Position numbers and translations under genes: made by a program
Assembly: GCA_000193795.2 (NCBI GenBank)
Contig: AEPI01000027.1
Span: forward strand, 1-37,876
Direction of reading: 5' to 3'
From: Neisseria lactamica NS19
GTDB taxonomy: Bacteria; Pseudomonadota; Gammaproteobacteria; Burkholderiales; Neisseriaceae
DNA: 37,876 nucleotides
In this document: in pieces, positions 8,892 through 17,791 of the stretch
How the letters are laid out: every line of letters begins with the position of its first letter
Numbering within the stretch: the stretch's first letter is position 1
Notes under the pieces: generated by a model
Database searches by the model: none
Seen by the model: the letters and a program-made list of their open reading frames with translations, nothing else
Told to the model about the DNA's origin: nothing

Positions 8892-9890
8892 ATGAGCAGA
8901 CCCGTACCCGCCGTATTCGGCAGCGTTTTTCACGCCCAAATGCCCGTCCTCGCCTACCGCGAAGGCAAATGGCAGCCGACCGAATGGCAATCTTCCCAAG
9001 ACCTCTCCCTCGCACCGGGCGCGCACGCCCTGCACTACGGCAGCGAATGCTTTGAAGGCTTGAAAGCTTTCCGTCAGGCAGACGGAAAAATCGTACTGTT
9101 CCGCCCGACCGCCAACATCGCGCGTATGCGGCAAAGTGCGGACATCCTGCACCTGCCGCGCCCCGAAACCCAAGCTTATCTAGATGCGCTGGTTGAATTG
9201 GTCAAACGCGCCGCCGACGAAATTCCCGATGCGCCTGCCGCGCTGTACCTGCGCCCGACCTTAATCGGTACCGATCCCGTTATCGGCAAAGCCGGTTCTC
9301 CTTCCGAAACCGCCCTGCTGTATATTTTGGCTTCCCCCGTCGGCGACTATTTCAAAGTCGGCTCGCCCGTCAAAATTTTGGTGGAAACCGAACACATCCG
9401 CTGCGCCCCGCATATGGGCCGCGTCAAATGCGGCGGCAACTACGCCTCCGCCATGCATTGGGTGCTGAAGGCAAAAGCCGAACACGGCGCAAATCAAGTC
9501 CTGTTCTGCCCGAACGGCGACGTCCAAGAAACCGGCGCATCTAACTTTATCTTGATTAACGGTGATGAAATCATTACCAAACCGCTGACCGACGAATTCC
9601 TCCACGGCGTAACCCGCGATTCCGTACTGACGGTTGCCAAAGATTTGGGCTATACCGTCAGCGAACGCAATTTCACAGTTGACGAACTGAAAGCTGCGGT
9701 AGAAAACGGTGCGGAAGCCATTCTGACCGGTACGGCTGCGGTTATTTCTCCGGTAACTTCTTTCGTGATTGATGGCAAAGAAATCGAAGTGAAGAGCCAA
9801 GAACGCGGCTACGCCATCCGTAAGGCGATTACCGACATCCAATACGGTTTGGCGGAAGACAAATACGGCTGGCTGGTCGAAGTGTGCTGA
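8892..9890 (+). CDS. ilvE: Branched-chain amino acid aminotransferase
   Basis: This PLP enzyme catalyses the final transamination in leucine, isoleucine and valine synthesis. The start at 8892 (MSRPVPAVFGSVFHAQM) follows AAGAAAGG at good spacing; an ATG at 8853 would add 13 residues and has no clear ribosome binding site. It gives 332 residues. Class IV aminotransferase features include HYGSECFEGLKAFR, the MGRVKCGGNYASA segment with the PLP lysine, and QETGASNFILI. It is transcribed alone and ends at an inverted DUS terminator. The lic locus lies immediately upstream on the same strand. Confidence 0.93.
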   Translation: MSRPVPAVFGSVFHAQMPVLAYREGKWQPTEWQSSQDLSLAPGAHALHYGSECFEGLKAFRQADGKIVLFRPTANIARMRQSADILHLPRPETQAYLDALVELVKRAADEIPDAPAALYLRPTLIGTDPVIGKAGSPSETALLYILASPVGDYFKVGSPVKILVETEHIRCAPHMGRVKCGGNYASAMHWVLKAKAEHGANQVLFCPNGDVQETGASNFILINGDEIITKPLTDEFLHGVTRDSVLTVAKDLGYTVSERNFTVDELKAAVENGAEAILTGTAAVISPVTSFVIDGKEIEVKSQERGYAIRKAITDIQYGLAEDKYGWLVEVC

Positions 9891-9902
9891 TGCTTTAAAT
9901 AC

Positions 9903-9945
9903 AAAATGCCGTCTGAAACCCGTTTGGCGTTTCAGACGGCATTTT
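9903..9945 (+). terminator. Inverted DUS pair after ilvE
   Basis: AAAATGCCGTCTGAAA and its inverted partner form a long stem followed by TTTT. It sits 12 nt after the ilvE stop, between convergent ilvE and fabI. A further single DUS (TTCAGACGGC, 10005-10014) lies closer to fabI. Confidence 0.88.
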
Positions 9946-10073
9946 CGCGTCCGGACCGTTTCCGCCGCACCTGCCGCAAGTCGGGCATTTCCCTGAAAAT
10001 ATGTTTCAGACGGCAAAACGCCGCCCGAAACAGACTTGCGGCACGGACGGCGTACAGATTTGAAAACGGCGGA

Positions 10074-10859
10074 TTATTCCCCGGTGCCCAAGGCATTGAT
10101 GCTGTAACCGCCGTCAACATAAGTGATTTCGCCGGTAATGCCGGACGACAGGTCGGACAGCAGGAAGGCGGCGGTATTGCCGACTTCTTCGATGGTAACG
10201 TTGCGGCGGAGCGGATTGTGGGCGGCGACGTGTCCCAAAAGTTTGCCGAAATCGGCGATGCCGGATGCGGCAAGCGTTTTAATCGGGCCGGCTGAAATAC
10301 CGTTGCAGCGGATGCCCTCTTGACCCAGACAGGCGGCGGTAAAGCGGATACCTGCCTCAAGGCTGGCTTTTGCCATACCCATCACGTTGTAGTTCGGAAT
10401 CGCGCGTACCGCGCCCAAGTAGCTCAGGGCGACGATGGCGGAGTTTCTGCCGCGCATCATCGGACGAGCGGCTTTTGCCAATGCGGGCAGGCTGTATGCG
10501 GAAATTTCGTGTGCGGTGTTGAACGCTTCGCGGCTGATGCTGTCGAGGAAGTCTCCGCTCAAGGCTTCTTTCGGTGCGAAGCCGATAGAGTGCACCAAAC
10601 CGTCCAAGCCGTCCCAATGTTTGCCCAAGTCGGCGAACACTTGGTTGATTTCGTCATCGCTGGCGACATCGCAGCGGAACACGAGTTCGGAATCCAATTC
10701 GGCGGCCATTTTGCGGACGCGCTCTTCCAGTTTGTCCACAACGTAGGTAAACGCCAAATCCGCGCCTTGTTCGCGGCAGGCTTTGGCGATGCCGTAGGCG
10801 ATGGAACGTTCGGAAATCATACCGGTAATCAGAATTTTTTTGCCTTGCAGAAAACCCAT
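10074..10859 (-). CDS. fabI: Enoyl-[acyl-carrier-protein] reductase (NADH)
   Basis: FabI carries out the last reduction in each cycle of fatty acid elongation. The 261-residue protein starts MGFLQGKKILITGMISERSIAYG, the classical FabI nucleotide-binding start. The catalytic residues are Tyr147, Tyr157 and Lys164 in ALSYLGA...NYNVMGMAKA, one position off the E. coli numbering. The C-terminus YVDGGYSINALG is also typical. It is flanked by convergent ilvE on the left and dapD upstream on the same strand, separated by an inverted DUS pair, so it is probably transcribed independently. Confidence 0.96.
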   Translation of the reverse strand: MGFLQGKKILITGMISERSIAYGIAKACREQGADLAFTYVVDKLEERVRKMAAELDSELVFRCDVASDDEINQVFADLGKHWDGLDGLVHSIGFAPKEALSGDFLDSISREAFNTAHEISAYSLPALAKAARPMMRGRNSAIVALSYLGAVRAIPNYNVMGMAKASLEAGIRFTAACLGQEGIRCNGISAGPIKTLAASGIADFGKLLGHVAAHNPLRRNVTIEEVGNTAAFLLSDLSSGITGEITYVDGGYSINALGTGE

Positions 10860-10956
10860 TTTGTATCCTTCAAATAGTGTTCGGTTCGTTCTAAACCGTT
10901 GATTATAGCAAATTGTCCCTGTTTCTGTGTTTTCACGTTGCAGCGTGCAGACGGCA

Positions 10957-10986
10957 ATGCCGTCTGAATCGGGTTTCAGACGGCAT
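10957..10986 (-). terminator. Inverted DUS pair downstream of dapD
   Basis: ATGCCGTCTGAA (10957-10968) and TTCAGACGGCAT (10975-10986) form a 12-bp stem with a 6-nt loop, 27 nt after the dapD stop. There is no T-run, so it may be a weak terminator. Confidence 0.75.
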
Positions 10987-11013
10987 CGGACGTTTCAAAT
11001 ACGGTTTAAGGCA

Positions 11014-11835
11014 TCAGATGCCGCGCAGCAATTCGTTGACGCTGGTTTTGGCGCGGGTTTGCGCGTCCACGCGTTTGACGATGACGGCGCAGTAGAGGCT
11101 GTGGCTGCCGTCTTTGGAAGGCATACTGCCGGACACGACGACCGAACCGGCCGGCACACGTCCTTGATAAATTTCGCCGGTGGTGCGGTCGAAGATTTTG
11201 GTGGATTGACCGATGAACACGCCCATAGAAATCACGCTGCCTTCTTCGACAATCACGCCCTCAACGATTTCAGAACGCGCACCGATGAAGCAGTTGTCTT
11301 CAATGATGGTGGGTGCGGCCTGCAGGGGTTCGAGTACGCCGCCGATACCGACACCGCCGCTCAAGTGGACGTTTTTGCCGATTTGCGCGCAAGAGCCGAC
11401 GGTTGCCCAAGTATCGACCATCGCGCCTTCGTCGACGTATGCGCCGATGTTGACGTAAGACGGCATCAGCACGACATTTTTGGCAACGAAGCTGCCGCGA
11501 CGCGCAACCGCACCCGGAACTGCGCGGAAGCCTGCGTTTTTGAACTCGTCTTCAGACCAATCGGCAAACTTGGTCGGCACTTTGTCAAAGTATTTGTTCA
11601 CGCCGTCGTTGAGGACTTCGTTGTCTTGGATGCGGAAGGACAGCAGCACGGCTTTTTTCGCCCATTCATTGACTTTCCATTCGCCCACGCCCAAGCGTTC
11701 GGCAACGCGCAATTTGCCTGAATCGAGTTGGCGGATGGTTTCCAACACGGCTTCTTTGACTTCGGGAGTAACGGTGGTCGGGGTGATGTCCGCACGGTTT
11801 TCAAAGGCGGTTTCGATGATGTTTTGCAAAGACAT
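11014..11835 (-). CDS. dapD: 2,3,4,5-tetrahydropyridine-2,6-dicarboxylate N-succinyltransferase
   Basis: DapD uses succinyl-CoA in the succinylase branch of lysine and diaminopimelate synthesis. The 273-residue product (MSLQNIIETAFENRADITP) is within one residue of the E. coli enzyme. It has the N-terminal helical domain followed by the left-handed beta-helix of hexapeptide repeats (VNIGAYVDEGAMVDTWATVG, VHLSGGVGIGGVLEP, NCFIGARSEIVEGVIV). Start chosen at the ATG with AAGGAAAT upstream. Single-gene unit ending at an inverted DUS. Confidence 0.96.
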   Translation of the reverse strand: MSLQNIIETAFENRADITPTTVTPEVKEAVLETIRQLDSGKLRVAERLGVGEWKVNEWAKKAVLLSFRIQDNEVLNDGVNKYFDKVPTKFADWSEDEFKNAGFRAVPGAVARRGSFVAKNVVLMPSYVNIGAYVDEGAMVDTWATVGSCAQIGKNVHLSGGVGIGGVLEPLQAAPTIIEDNCFIGARSEIVEGVIVEEGSVISMGVFIGQSTKIFDRTTGEIYQGRVPAGSVVVSGSMPSKDGSHSLYCAVIVKRVDAQTRAKTSVNELLRGI

Positions 11836-12062
11836 GGTATTTCCTTACTTATTTGAAATGTTTCGGAACGTTTGCCGTTATTTTCAGGGGCAGTACGTTT
11901 ATTGGGAATTAATGCACTATTGTGCCACGCAAACGCATATTCGTCAGCAATACGCAGGCGGTTGCCGAACAACGGATTTCTGTGGACATAATATGTTTTT
12001 AGCGACCTTATTGGGATTTTAGAAGTTGGAGCCTTATCTAAAGTTGTACTTTCCTGTACGAA

Positions 12063-12479
12063 TTAAGAGGAATGAGTAAACTTCATATCGACTGTTTCCC
12101 ATAAAATTAGCTCCGTAAGGGTCTTTGCTTTCTGTAATCCCTCAATAAGTTCCTGGCTATATTTTTCATGGGTGTTTCTAACTTGCTTTTCCATTACTTG
12201 GCGTAGCTCTTCAATACTCAATCTTTCTCCTGTAGCTACAAAATGGCATTCGTATCTAACTATGCGGAATATGAAGTCCCAGAGTTTTCTTATTCTCCTT
12301 TTATCAATAAGTTTATAGACATCTCCTTTACCATCAATAAATCTCATATGTAAGAAGAGATTCCGCCAAATTTCCTCATCATCTGATATATAAATACCAT
12401 CATATCGAATAATCTCATTAAGCAAGCAATAATTATTGCCTAATGAACTTACATCTATATTGTAAATAGGGAATTGCAT
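12063..12479 (-). CDS. Hypothetical AT-rich protein, probable immunity protein of a decayed toxin cassette
   Basis: The 138-residue protein (MQFPIYNIDVSSLGNNYCLL...) has no signal peptide and no family I recognise. Its ATG lies 2 nt after the stop of a toxin-tail-like remnant (12482-12625) on the same strand, which is the usual toxin-then-immunity order of polymorphic toxin cassettes. Composition is much more AT-rich than dapD and pgi on either side. The upstream toxin body is missing, so this would be an orphan immunity gene. The role is inferred from position only. Confidence 0.7.
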   Translation of the reverse strand: MQFPIYNIDVSSLGNNYCLLNEIIRYDGIYISDDEEIWRNLFLHMRFIDGKGDVYKLIDKRRIRKLWDFIFRIVRYECHFVATGERLSIEELRQVMEKQVRNTHEKYSQELIEGLQKAKTLTELILWETVDMKFTHSS

Positions 12480-12481
12480 AA

Positions 12482-12625
12482 TCAGTATAGACTCACGCTG
12501 TATCCAAGACTCTGATCGATGATATCACCCAAGCTCTTGTTCTCTTGGTAAACTGCGAGATTGAATAGTAAAGTTCCTGTATCTGCGAGAAACCAAACAC
12601 CAGCAACAATAGATCCGACACCATT
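12482..12625 (-). pseudogene. C-terminal remnant resembling a polymorphic toxin tail
   Basis: In the frame ending at the TGA at 12482-12484 the minus strand reads NGVGSIVAGVWFLADTGTLL, then FNLAVYQENKSLGDIIDQSL and GYSVSLY. A glycine/alanine helix followed by a short charged end of this type is common at the extreme C-terminus of RHS/CdiA/MafB-like toxins. Upstream the frame runs into pgi-linked GC-rich sequence without a start, so the rest of the gene is gone. The immunity-like gene follows after 2 nt. The toxin family is inferred from general resemblance, not an alignment. Confidence 0.55.
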
Positions 12626-12701
12626 AGCGTTCCGGAATCGGCGGGCGGCAGGCATATGCCTTTTTCCTCTCCCGAATCAATACAAAACAACGGCAGCACC
12701 T

Positions 12702-14345
12702 TCATGCCGCGCCGCCGCCTTTCAGACGGCATTCCCGATAAAACGCCATCAGCCCTTCGGTCGAGGAATCGTGTGCCGATGCGCCGTGCTGCAATTCGCC
12801 GCCTATGGTTTTTGCCAACTGTTTGCCATACTCAACCCCCCACTGATCAAAGGGATTAATATTCCAGATTACGCCTTGTACAAAAGTTTTGTGTTCGTAA
12901 GCCGCCATCAGCATACCCAAATTATAGGGCGAAAGGCGGTCAATCAAAATGCTGTTGCTGGGGCGGTTGCCCGGAAATTCTTTGTGCGGCGCAAGGCGTT
13001 CCCGCTCCGTTTCGGGCAGGCCTGCCAGTTCGGCGCGGGCTTCGTCCGAGGTTTTGCCCTTCATCAGGGCTTCGGCCTGTGCAAAGGCGTTGGCAACGAC
13101 AAACCGGCCGCGTTCGTCCTCCCTGCCCTGCGCCGTCATCGGAACGATAAAATCGCAGGGAATCAGCCGGGTGCCTTGGTGCAAAAGCTGGAAATAAGCG
13201 TGCTGGCAATCAACCCCTTCCCCGCCGAACACGATGCCGCCCGTTTTGCACGCGGCGGGGCTGCCGTCTGAAGTGCGGCTTTTGCCCAAACTCTCCATAT
13301 CGAGCTGGTTCAGCCACGCCGGCAGCAGGCGCAGGTTGTGGCTGTACGGAACGGCGGTCTGCCCGTCCGCGTTTTGAAAATTGTTGTACCACACGGCAAT
13401 CAGCGCCATTAAAACGGGGATATTATGACGCGGCGGCGTACTGAAAAAATGCCTGTCCATCACGTGCGCCCCCGCCGACAACTCGCGGAAACACGCCCCG
13501 CCGACAGCAACCATTACCGGCAAACCGACCGGCGACCAGACGGAATAACGTCCGCCCACCCAATCGTACATCGCAAACACGCGCTCCGGCGCGATACCGA
13601 AAGCCGCCGCAGCCGCCGTGTCGGCAGACACCGCGCAAAAATGATGCGCCGCTTCCTGTTCCGAAAAACCCGCACCGCCATACCACGCCTTTACCGCCTG
13701 TGCATTGAGCAGGGTTTCCGGCGTTTTGAAGGACTTGCTGGCAACGCAAAACACCGTCGTTTCGGGGTTCAGACGGCATAAAACCGCATCCAGACAGGCA
13801 GGATCGGCGTTGGCGGCAAAATGAACGCCGATATGCCGTCTGAAGGGATAAAGTGCCTGAACGCACATCGCCGGCCCGAGGTAGGAGCCGCCTATGCCGA
13901 TGTGGACAAAATCCGTAATCCGTTTCCCGGTTATCCCCTGATACGAACCATCGTCCAAACTGCGCGCAAAATCCAAAGCACGATTCAACTCGCGGCGGAT
14001 TTCGGGCAGCACATTTTTACCGTCCGCACAAACCATTTCCACATCATCGGGCAGGCGCAAAGCCGTATGCAGCGCGGCACGATTCTCGCTGCCGTTCACC
14101 TTCGCACCCGTCCGCAAATCATAGATTTTACGTCCGAGCCCCGCCGCTTCGGCAAGATTGCAAAGCAGTTGCAGCGTATCCTCCCCGAGCCGGTTTTTGC
14201 TGTAATCGAACAACATACCGCCCAGCCGTTCGTGCATACGGTCAAAGCGGTCCGGTTCGCAGGCAAAGCGGTCGCGCAAAAGGATGTGGCGCGTATCCTG
14301 ATGATGTTGTTCGAGCACCCGCCACGCCTGGGCAAAAGCATCCAT
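12702..14345 (-). CDS. pgi: Glucose-6-phosphate isomerase
   Basis: Pgi interconverts glucose-6-phosphate and fructose-6-phosphate. The ATG at 14345 (MDAFAQAWRVLEQHH) follows AAGGAAAATC and gives 547 residues, the usual length; the frame stays open upstream but lacks a good start. Both family signatures are present: DWVGGRYSVWSPVGLP and GVIWNINPFDQWGVEYGK, plus the active-site region HDSSTEGLMAFYR close to the C-terminus. Several DUS lie inside the gene, including one in the last codons (12719-12730). It is divergent from pilG. N. meningitidis has two pgi loci; this corresponds to the copy next to pilG. Confidence 0.95.
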   Translation of the reverse strand: MDAFAQAWRVLEQHHQDTRHILLRDRFACEPDRFDRMHERLGGMLFDYSKNRLGEDTLQLLCNLAEAAGLGRKIYDLRTGAKVNGSENRAALHTALRLPDDVEMVCADGKNVLPEIRRELNRALDFARSLDDGSYQGITGKRITDFVHIGIGGSYLGPAMCVQALYPFRRHIGVHFAANADPACLDAVLCRLNPETTVFCVASKSFKTPETLLNAQAVKAWYGGAGFSEQEAAHHFCAVSADTAAAAAFGIAPERVFAMYDWVGGRYSVWSPVGLPVMVAVGGACFRELSAGAHVMDRHFFSTPPRHNIPVLMALIAVWYNNFQNADGQTAVPYSHNLRLLPAWLNQLDMESLGKSRTSDGSPAACKTGGIVFGGEGVDCQHAYFQLLHQGTRLIPCDFIVPMTAQGREDERGRFVVANAFAQAEALMKGKTSDEARAELAGLPETERERLAPHKEFPGNRPSNSILIDRLSPYNLGMLMAAYEHKTFVQGVIWNINPFDQWGVEYGKQLAKTIGGELQHGASAHDSSTEGLMAFYRECRLKGGGAA

Positions 14346-14697
14346 GATTTTCCTTGATTCCAGATTCGGATTAAAAATATAACAGAATGCAGTGTAACAA
14401 ACGAAAGCTGCTTTGGCGAATCTCCGGAACACCGCACTCCGCGTCCGACAGCACCTTATTTCCATATAGCGAAATACCCTCCGGCCGGAATTTGACCCGC
14501 AACAATATCCTGCAAGATTTATTGCGTGCGCATAGATGCCGGACAGCCGTTTAATAAGGTATAATCGCACCCGATTCCGTCCCGTTTGCCGCCCGCAGGC
14601 GGGATGTCGGCGGTTTCCATCTTACCGGGAACACGCCGATACTGTTTTTTAACGATATTTCTTACATTTTATTCCAATTACTTTACGGGGCTAGAAT
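14346..14697. promoter_or_regulatory. Divergent pgi / pilG intergenic region
   Basis: This 352-bp region holds no gene I can support. Toward pilG a TATAAT occurs at 14560-14565 (context AAGGTATAATCG), a plausible -10 box, but no good -35 is visible 17 nt upstream. An ATTCC/ACGGGG stretch precedes the pilG ATG as ribosome binding region. Confidence 0.4.
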
Positions 14698-15930
14698 ATG
14701 GCTAAAAATGGGGGATTTTCTTTGTTCGCAAAGAAAGAAAAACGCTTTATCTTTGAAGGCAGGCATTCTGCCTCCGACAAACTGGTCAACGGCGAAGTAT
14801 CCGCGTTTACCGAAGAAGAGGCGCGCAAAAAACTCGCCAAACGCGGCATCCGCCCGCTGCAGATTACCCGTGTGAAAACAAGCTCCAAGCGCAAAATCAC
14901 ACAAGAAGACATCACCGTCTTCACCCGCCAGCTGTCCACGATGATTAAAGCGGGCCTGCCGCTGATGCAGGCATTTGAAATCGTGGCACGCGGACACGGC
15001 AACCCGTCTATGACGGAAATGCTGATGGAAATCCGCAGCAATGTGGAACAGGGCAGCACATTGAGCCGCGCATTCTCAAACCACCCGAAATATTTCGACC
15101 GCTTCTACTGCAACCTGGTTGCGGCGGGCGAAACGGGCGGCGTGTTGGAAAGCCTGTTGGACAAATTGGCAGTTTACAAGGAAAAAACCCAGGCCATCCG
15201 CAAAAAGGTAAAAACCGCGCTGACCTATCCGGTATCCGTCATCGCCGTCGCCATCGGTTTGGTATTCGTGATGATGATTTTCGTACTGCCCGCCTTTAAA
15301 GAGGTTTACGCCAATATGGGCGCGGAGCTTCCCGCACTGACCCAAACAGTGATGGATATGTCCGACTTTTTCGTCTCATACGGCTGGATGGTACTGATCG
15401 CACTGGGCTTTGCCATATACGGCTTCCTTAAATTGAAGGCGCGTTCGATTAAAATCCAACGGCGTATGGATGCCATACTGCTGCGTATGCCGATTTTCGG
15501 AGACATTGTCCGCAAAGGGACGATTGCCCGCTGGGGCAGGACGACGGCGACACTGATTGCGGCAGGCGTGCCTTTGGTCGATGTATTGGACTCCACCGCA
15601 GGCGCGGCGGGCAATTTAATCTATGAAGAAGCCACCCGGGAAATCCGTACGCGCGTCATCCAAGGTCTGTCTATGACTTCGGGGATGCGTGCGACGGAAC
15701 TGTTCCCCAATATGATGGTGCAGATGTCCTCCATCGGCGAGGAATCGGGTTCTTTGGACGATATGCTCAACAAAGCCGCCGAATTTTATGAAGACGAGGT
15801 GGACAATGCGGTCGGTCGGCTGTCCGCTATGATGGAGCCGATCATTATCGTGATTTTAGGCTTGGTCATCGGTACGCTTCTGGTCGCTATGTATCTGCCG
15901 CTGTTCAACTTGGGCAACGTGGTCGGCTGA
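14698..15930 (+). CDS. pilG: Type IV pilus inner membrane platform protein (PilC/GspF family)
   Basis: PilG is the inner membrane platform on which PilF acts during pilus assembly. The 410-residue protein has two cytoplasmic GspF domains (TVFTRQLSTMIKAGLPLMQAFE and later the RWGRTTATLIAAGVPLVDVLD copy). Three membrane segments lie near residues 178-198, 226-245 and 382-402. Start MAKNGGFSLFAKKEKRF and end PLFNLGNVVG match Neisseria PilG. It heads a run pilG-pilD-coaE-yacG on the plus strand, with the assembly ATPase gene pilF convergent at the far end. No lesion is seen. Confidence 0.95.
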   Translation: MAKNGGFSLFAKKEKRFIFEGRHSASDKLVNGEVSAFTEEEARKKLAKRGIRPLQITRVKTSSKRKITQEDITVFTRQLSTMIKAGLPLMQAFEIVARGHGNPSMTEMLMEIRSNVEQGSTLSRAFSNHPKYFDRFYCNLVAAGETGGVLESLLDKLAVYKEKTQAIRKKVKTALTYPVSVIAVAIGLVFVMMIFVLPAFKEVYANMGAELPALTQTVMDMSDFFVSYGWMVLIALGFAIYGFLKLKARSIKIQRRMDAILLRMPIFGDIVRKGTIARWGRTTATLIAAGVPLVDVLDSTAGAAGNLIYEEATREIRTRVIQGLSMTSGMRATELFPNMMVQMSSIGEESGSLDDMLNKAAEFYEDEVDNAVGRLSAMMEPIIIVILGLVIGTLLVAMYLPLFNLGNVVG

Positions 15931-16007
15931 CCCGTCATACGGATCCGGCGCGGATTGGTTCTGCGCCGGTTTGTTTTTGCTTTGAATATATATATCAAGG
16001 ACAAAAT

Positions 16008-16868
16008 ATGTTTGCTTTGTCTGTACTGTCGCCGTTTGCCGTGCCTTTGGCAGCGGTGTTGGGACTGCTGGTCGGCAGTTTCCTGAATGTCGTCATTTAC
16101 CGCGTGCCGATTATGATGGAACGCGGCTGGACGGTATTTGCCAAAGAACATTTAAACCTGCCGCTGACCGACGAGGAAAGCCGCACCTTCAACCTGATGA
16201 AGCCGGATTCCTGCTGTCCCAAATGCCGCGTGCCGATACGCGCGTGGCAGAACATCCCGATTGTCAGCTACCTGCTCCTGCGCGGCAAATGCGCCTCCTG
16301 CCAAACCAAAATCAGCATACGTTATCCCTCTATCGAGCTGCTGACCGGCGTATTGTTCGGGCTGGTCGCCTGGCAATACGGCTGGTCTTGGATTACGCTG
16401 GGCGGATTGGTACTGACCGCGTTTCTGATTTCCCTGACCTTTATCGATGCGGACACCCAATATCTGCCCGACTCGATGACATTACCCTTGATTTGGCTGG
16501 GGCTGATATTTAATTTGGACGGCGGCTTCGTGCCTTTGCAGTCTGCCGTTTTAGGTGCGGTTGCCGGCTATGGTTCATTATGGCTCTTATGTGCAGTGTA
16601 TAAACTGCTCACAGGAAAAACCGGTATGGGCAACGGAGATTTCAAACTGATTGCCGCATTGGGCGCGTGGCTCGGCATATCCGCATTGCCCGTGCTAATT
16701 TTTGTTTCCTCGCTGATTGGCTTGGTCGCGGCAATCGTTATGCGCGTCGCCAAGGGGCAGCATTTTGCCTTCGGTCCCGCACTGACAGTTTCGGGCTGGA
16801 TAATTTTTACGGCAAACGATTCCGTATGGCGGGCGGTCAACTGGTGGCTGACCCATCCGGTGCTGTAA
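16008..16868 (+). CDS. pilD: Prepilin leader peptidase / N-methyltransferase
   Basis: PilD cleaves the leader of type IV prepilins and methylates the new N-terminus. The 286-residue membrane protein has the zinc-binding cysteines Cys70/Cys73 and Cys95/Cys98 in the first cytoplasmic loop. The two catalytic aspartates of this aspartic protease class are in FIDADTQYLPD (Asp147) and GMGNGDFKL (Asp211). About eight membrane segments follow. AAGGAC precedes the ATG. It is 77 nt after pilG and 1 nt before coaE, consistent with one operon. Confidence 0.96.
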   Translation: MFALSVLSPFAVPLAAVLGLLVGSFLNVVIYRVPIMMERGWTVFAKEHLNLPLTDEESRTFNLMKPDSCCPKCRVPIRAWQNIPIVSYLLLRGKCASCQTKISIRYPSIELLTGVLFGLVAWQYGWSWITLGGLVLTAFLISLTFIDADTQYLPDSMTLPLIWLGLIFNLDGGFVPLQSAVLGAVAGYGSLWLLCAVYKLLTGKTGMGNGDFKLIAALGAWLGISALPVLIFVSSLIGLVAAIVMRVAKGQHFAFGPALTVSGWIIFTANDSVWRAVNWWLTHPVL

Positions 16869-16869
16869 G

Positions 16870-17502
16870 ATGACGGTATGGGTCGGACTGACCGGCGGAA
16901 TCGGCAGCGGCAAATCGGCAGCCGCGCAATGTTTTGCCGATTTGGGCGTGCCGCGCATCGATGCGGACGCGGCGGCGCACTCGCTGACGGCTTCAGACGG
17001 CATCGCCCTGCCGGAAATCAGGCGGCTGTTCGGCGACACCGTTTTCGACACACAGGGTTTGTTGCGGCGCGACATATTGCGTAAAGAAATCTTTGCCTCC
17101 CCATCGCGAAAAGCCTTGCTCGAATCCGTGATGTTGCCGCTGATTTTCTCAGAAATCAAAAAACAGCAAGAAACCTTTACCGATGCGGCTTACGGCATTG
17201 TCGAAATTCCGCTGCTGACGGAAAAGCGTCAATTTATCAGCCTGATACGGCGTGTCCTGACCATAAGCGCACCTTTGGAAAAACGTATCCGCAGGGTGAT
17301 GGCCCGCAGCGGACTGACGCGCGGCGAAGTGGCTGCCGTCATCAGCCATCAGGCATCCGAATCCGAACGCCTGCTGCTTGCAGACGATGTGCTGCTCAAT
17401 AACGGCAGCCTCAAAAACCTGCGTGAGAAAACAATGCGCCTGCACGCGTTTTATTCAGGGATTTTCGCCTCAAAACCAACACAAGGAAAACACAATGACT
17501 GA
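16870..17502 (+). CDS. coaE: Dephospho-CoA kinase
   Basis: CoaE phosphorylates dephospho-CoA in the last step of coenzyme A synthesis. The 210-residue product begins MTVWVGLTGGIGSGKSAAA, with the P-loop GGIGSGKS at residues 9-16. RIDADAAAH and the late basic segment RIRRVMARSGLTRGE fit the lid and CoA-binding parts. A DUS lies in frame at about 16992-17003. It follows pilD almost directly and overlaps yacG by 8 nt, a common bacterial order (prepilin peptidase, coaE, yacG). Confidence 0.95.
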   Translation: MTVWVGLTGGIGSGKSAAAQCFADLGVPRIDADAAAHSLTASDGIALPEIRRLFGDTVFDTQGLLRRDILRKEIFASPSRKALLESVMLPLIFSEIKKQQETFTDAAYGIVEIPLLTEKRQFISLIRRVLTISAPLEKRIRRVMARSGLTRGEVAAVISHQASESERLLLADDVLLNNGSLKNLREKTMRLHAFYSGIFASKPTQGKHND

Positions 17503-17704
17503 GTCGCGGCAAACACGCCTTCAAGTCAAATGTCCGACCTGTCAAACAGCAGTAGTATGGGAACCCAAAAACGCATTCCGCCCCTTCTGTTCGCAACGCT
17601 GCAAACTGATCGACTTGGGCGGATGGGCAGACGGGAAATATACGGTTTCCGACCAAACGGAAAGTTTGCCGGAAATATCCGAACCGGACGGCGCATACCG
17701 CTGA
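17495..17704 (+). CDS. yacG: DNA gyrase inhibitor YacG
   Basis: This 69-residue zinc protein has four cysteines: CPTC near residue 13 and CSQRC near 32, followed by LIDLGGWADGKY, the YacG signature. In E. coli YacG binds GyrB and inhibits gyrase. The start MTESRQTRLQVKC overlaps the end of coaE and is preceded by AAGGAAAAC. An inverted DUS terminator closes the pilG-pilD-coaE-yacG unit. Confidence 0.92.
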   Translation: MTESRQTRLQVKCPTCQTAVVWEPKNAFRPFCSQRCKLIDLGGWADGKYTVSDQTESLPEISEPDGAYR

Positions 17705-17741
17705 CCGCCCCGCCCCGTCCTCCGGCAAACCCCTGAAAATC

Positions 17742-17781
17742 AAATGCCGTCTGAAACAAACACGCTTCAGACGGCATTTTC
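17742..17781. terminator. Inverted DUS terminator between yacG and pilF
   Basis: ATGCCGTCTGAA (17744-17755) and TTCAGACGGCAT (17766-17777) are flanked by AAA on one side and TTTT on the other. It can serve both convergent units. Confidence 0.88.
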
Positions 17782-17791
17782 ATTCCCAAAC

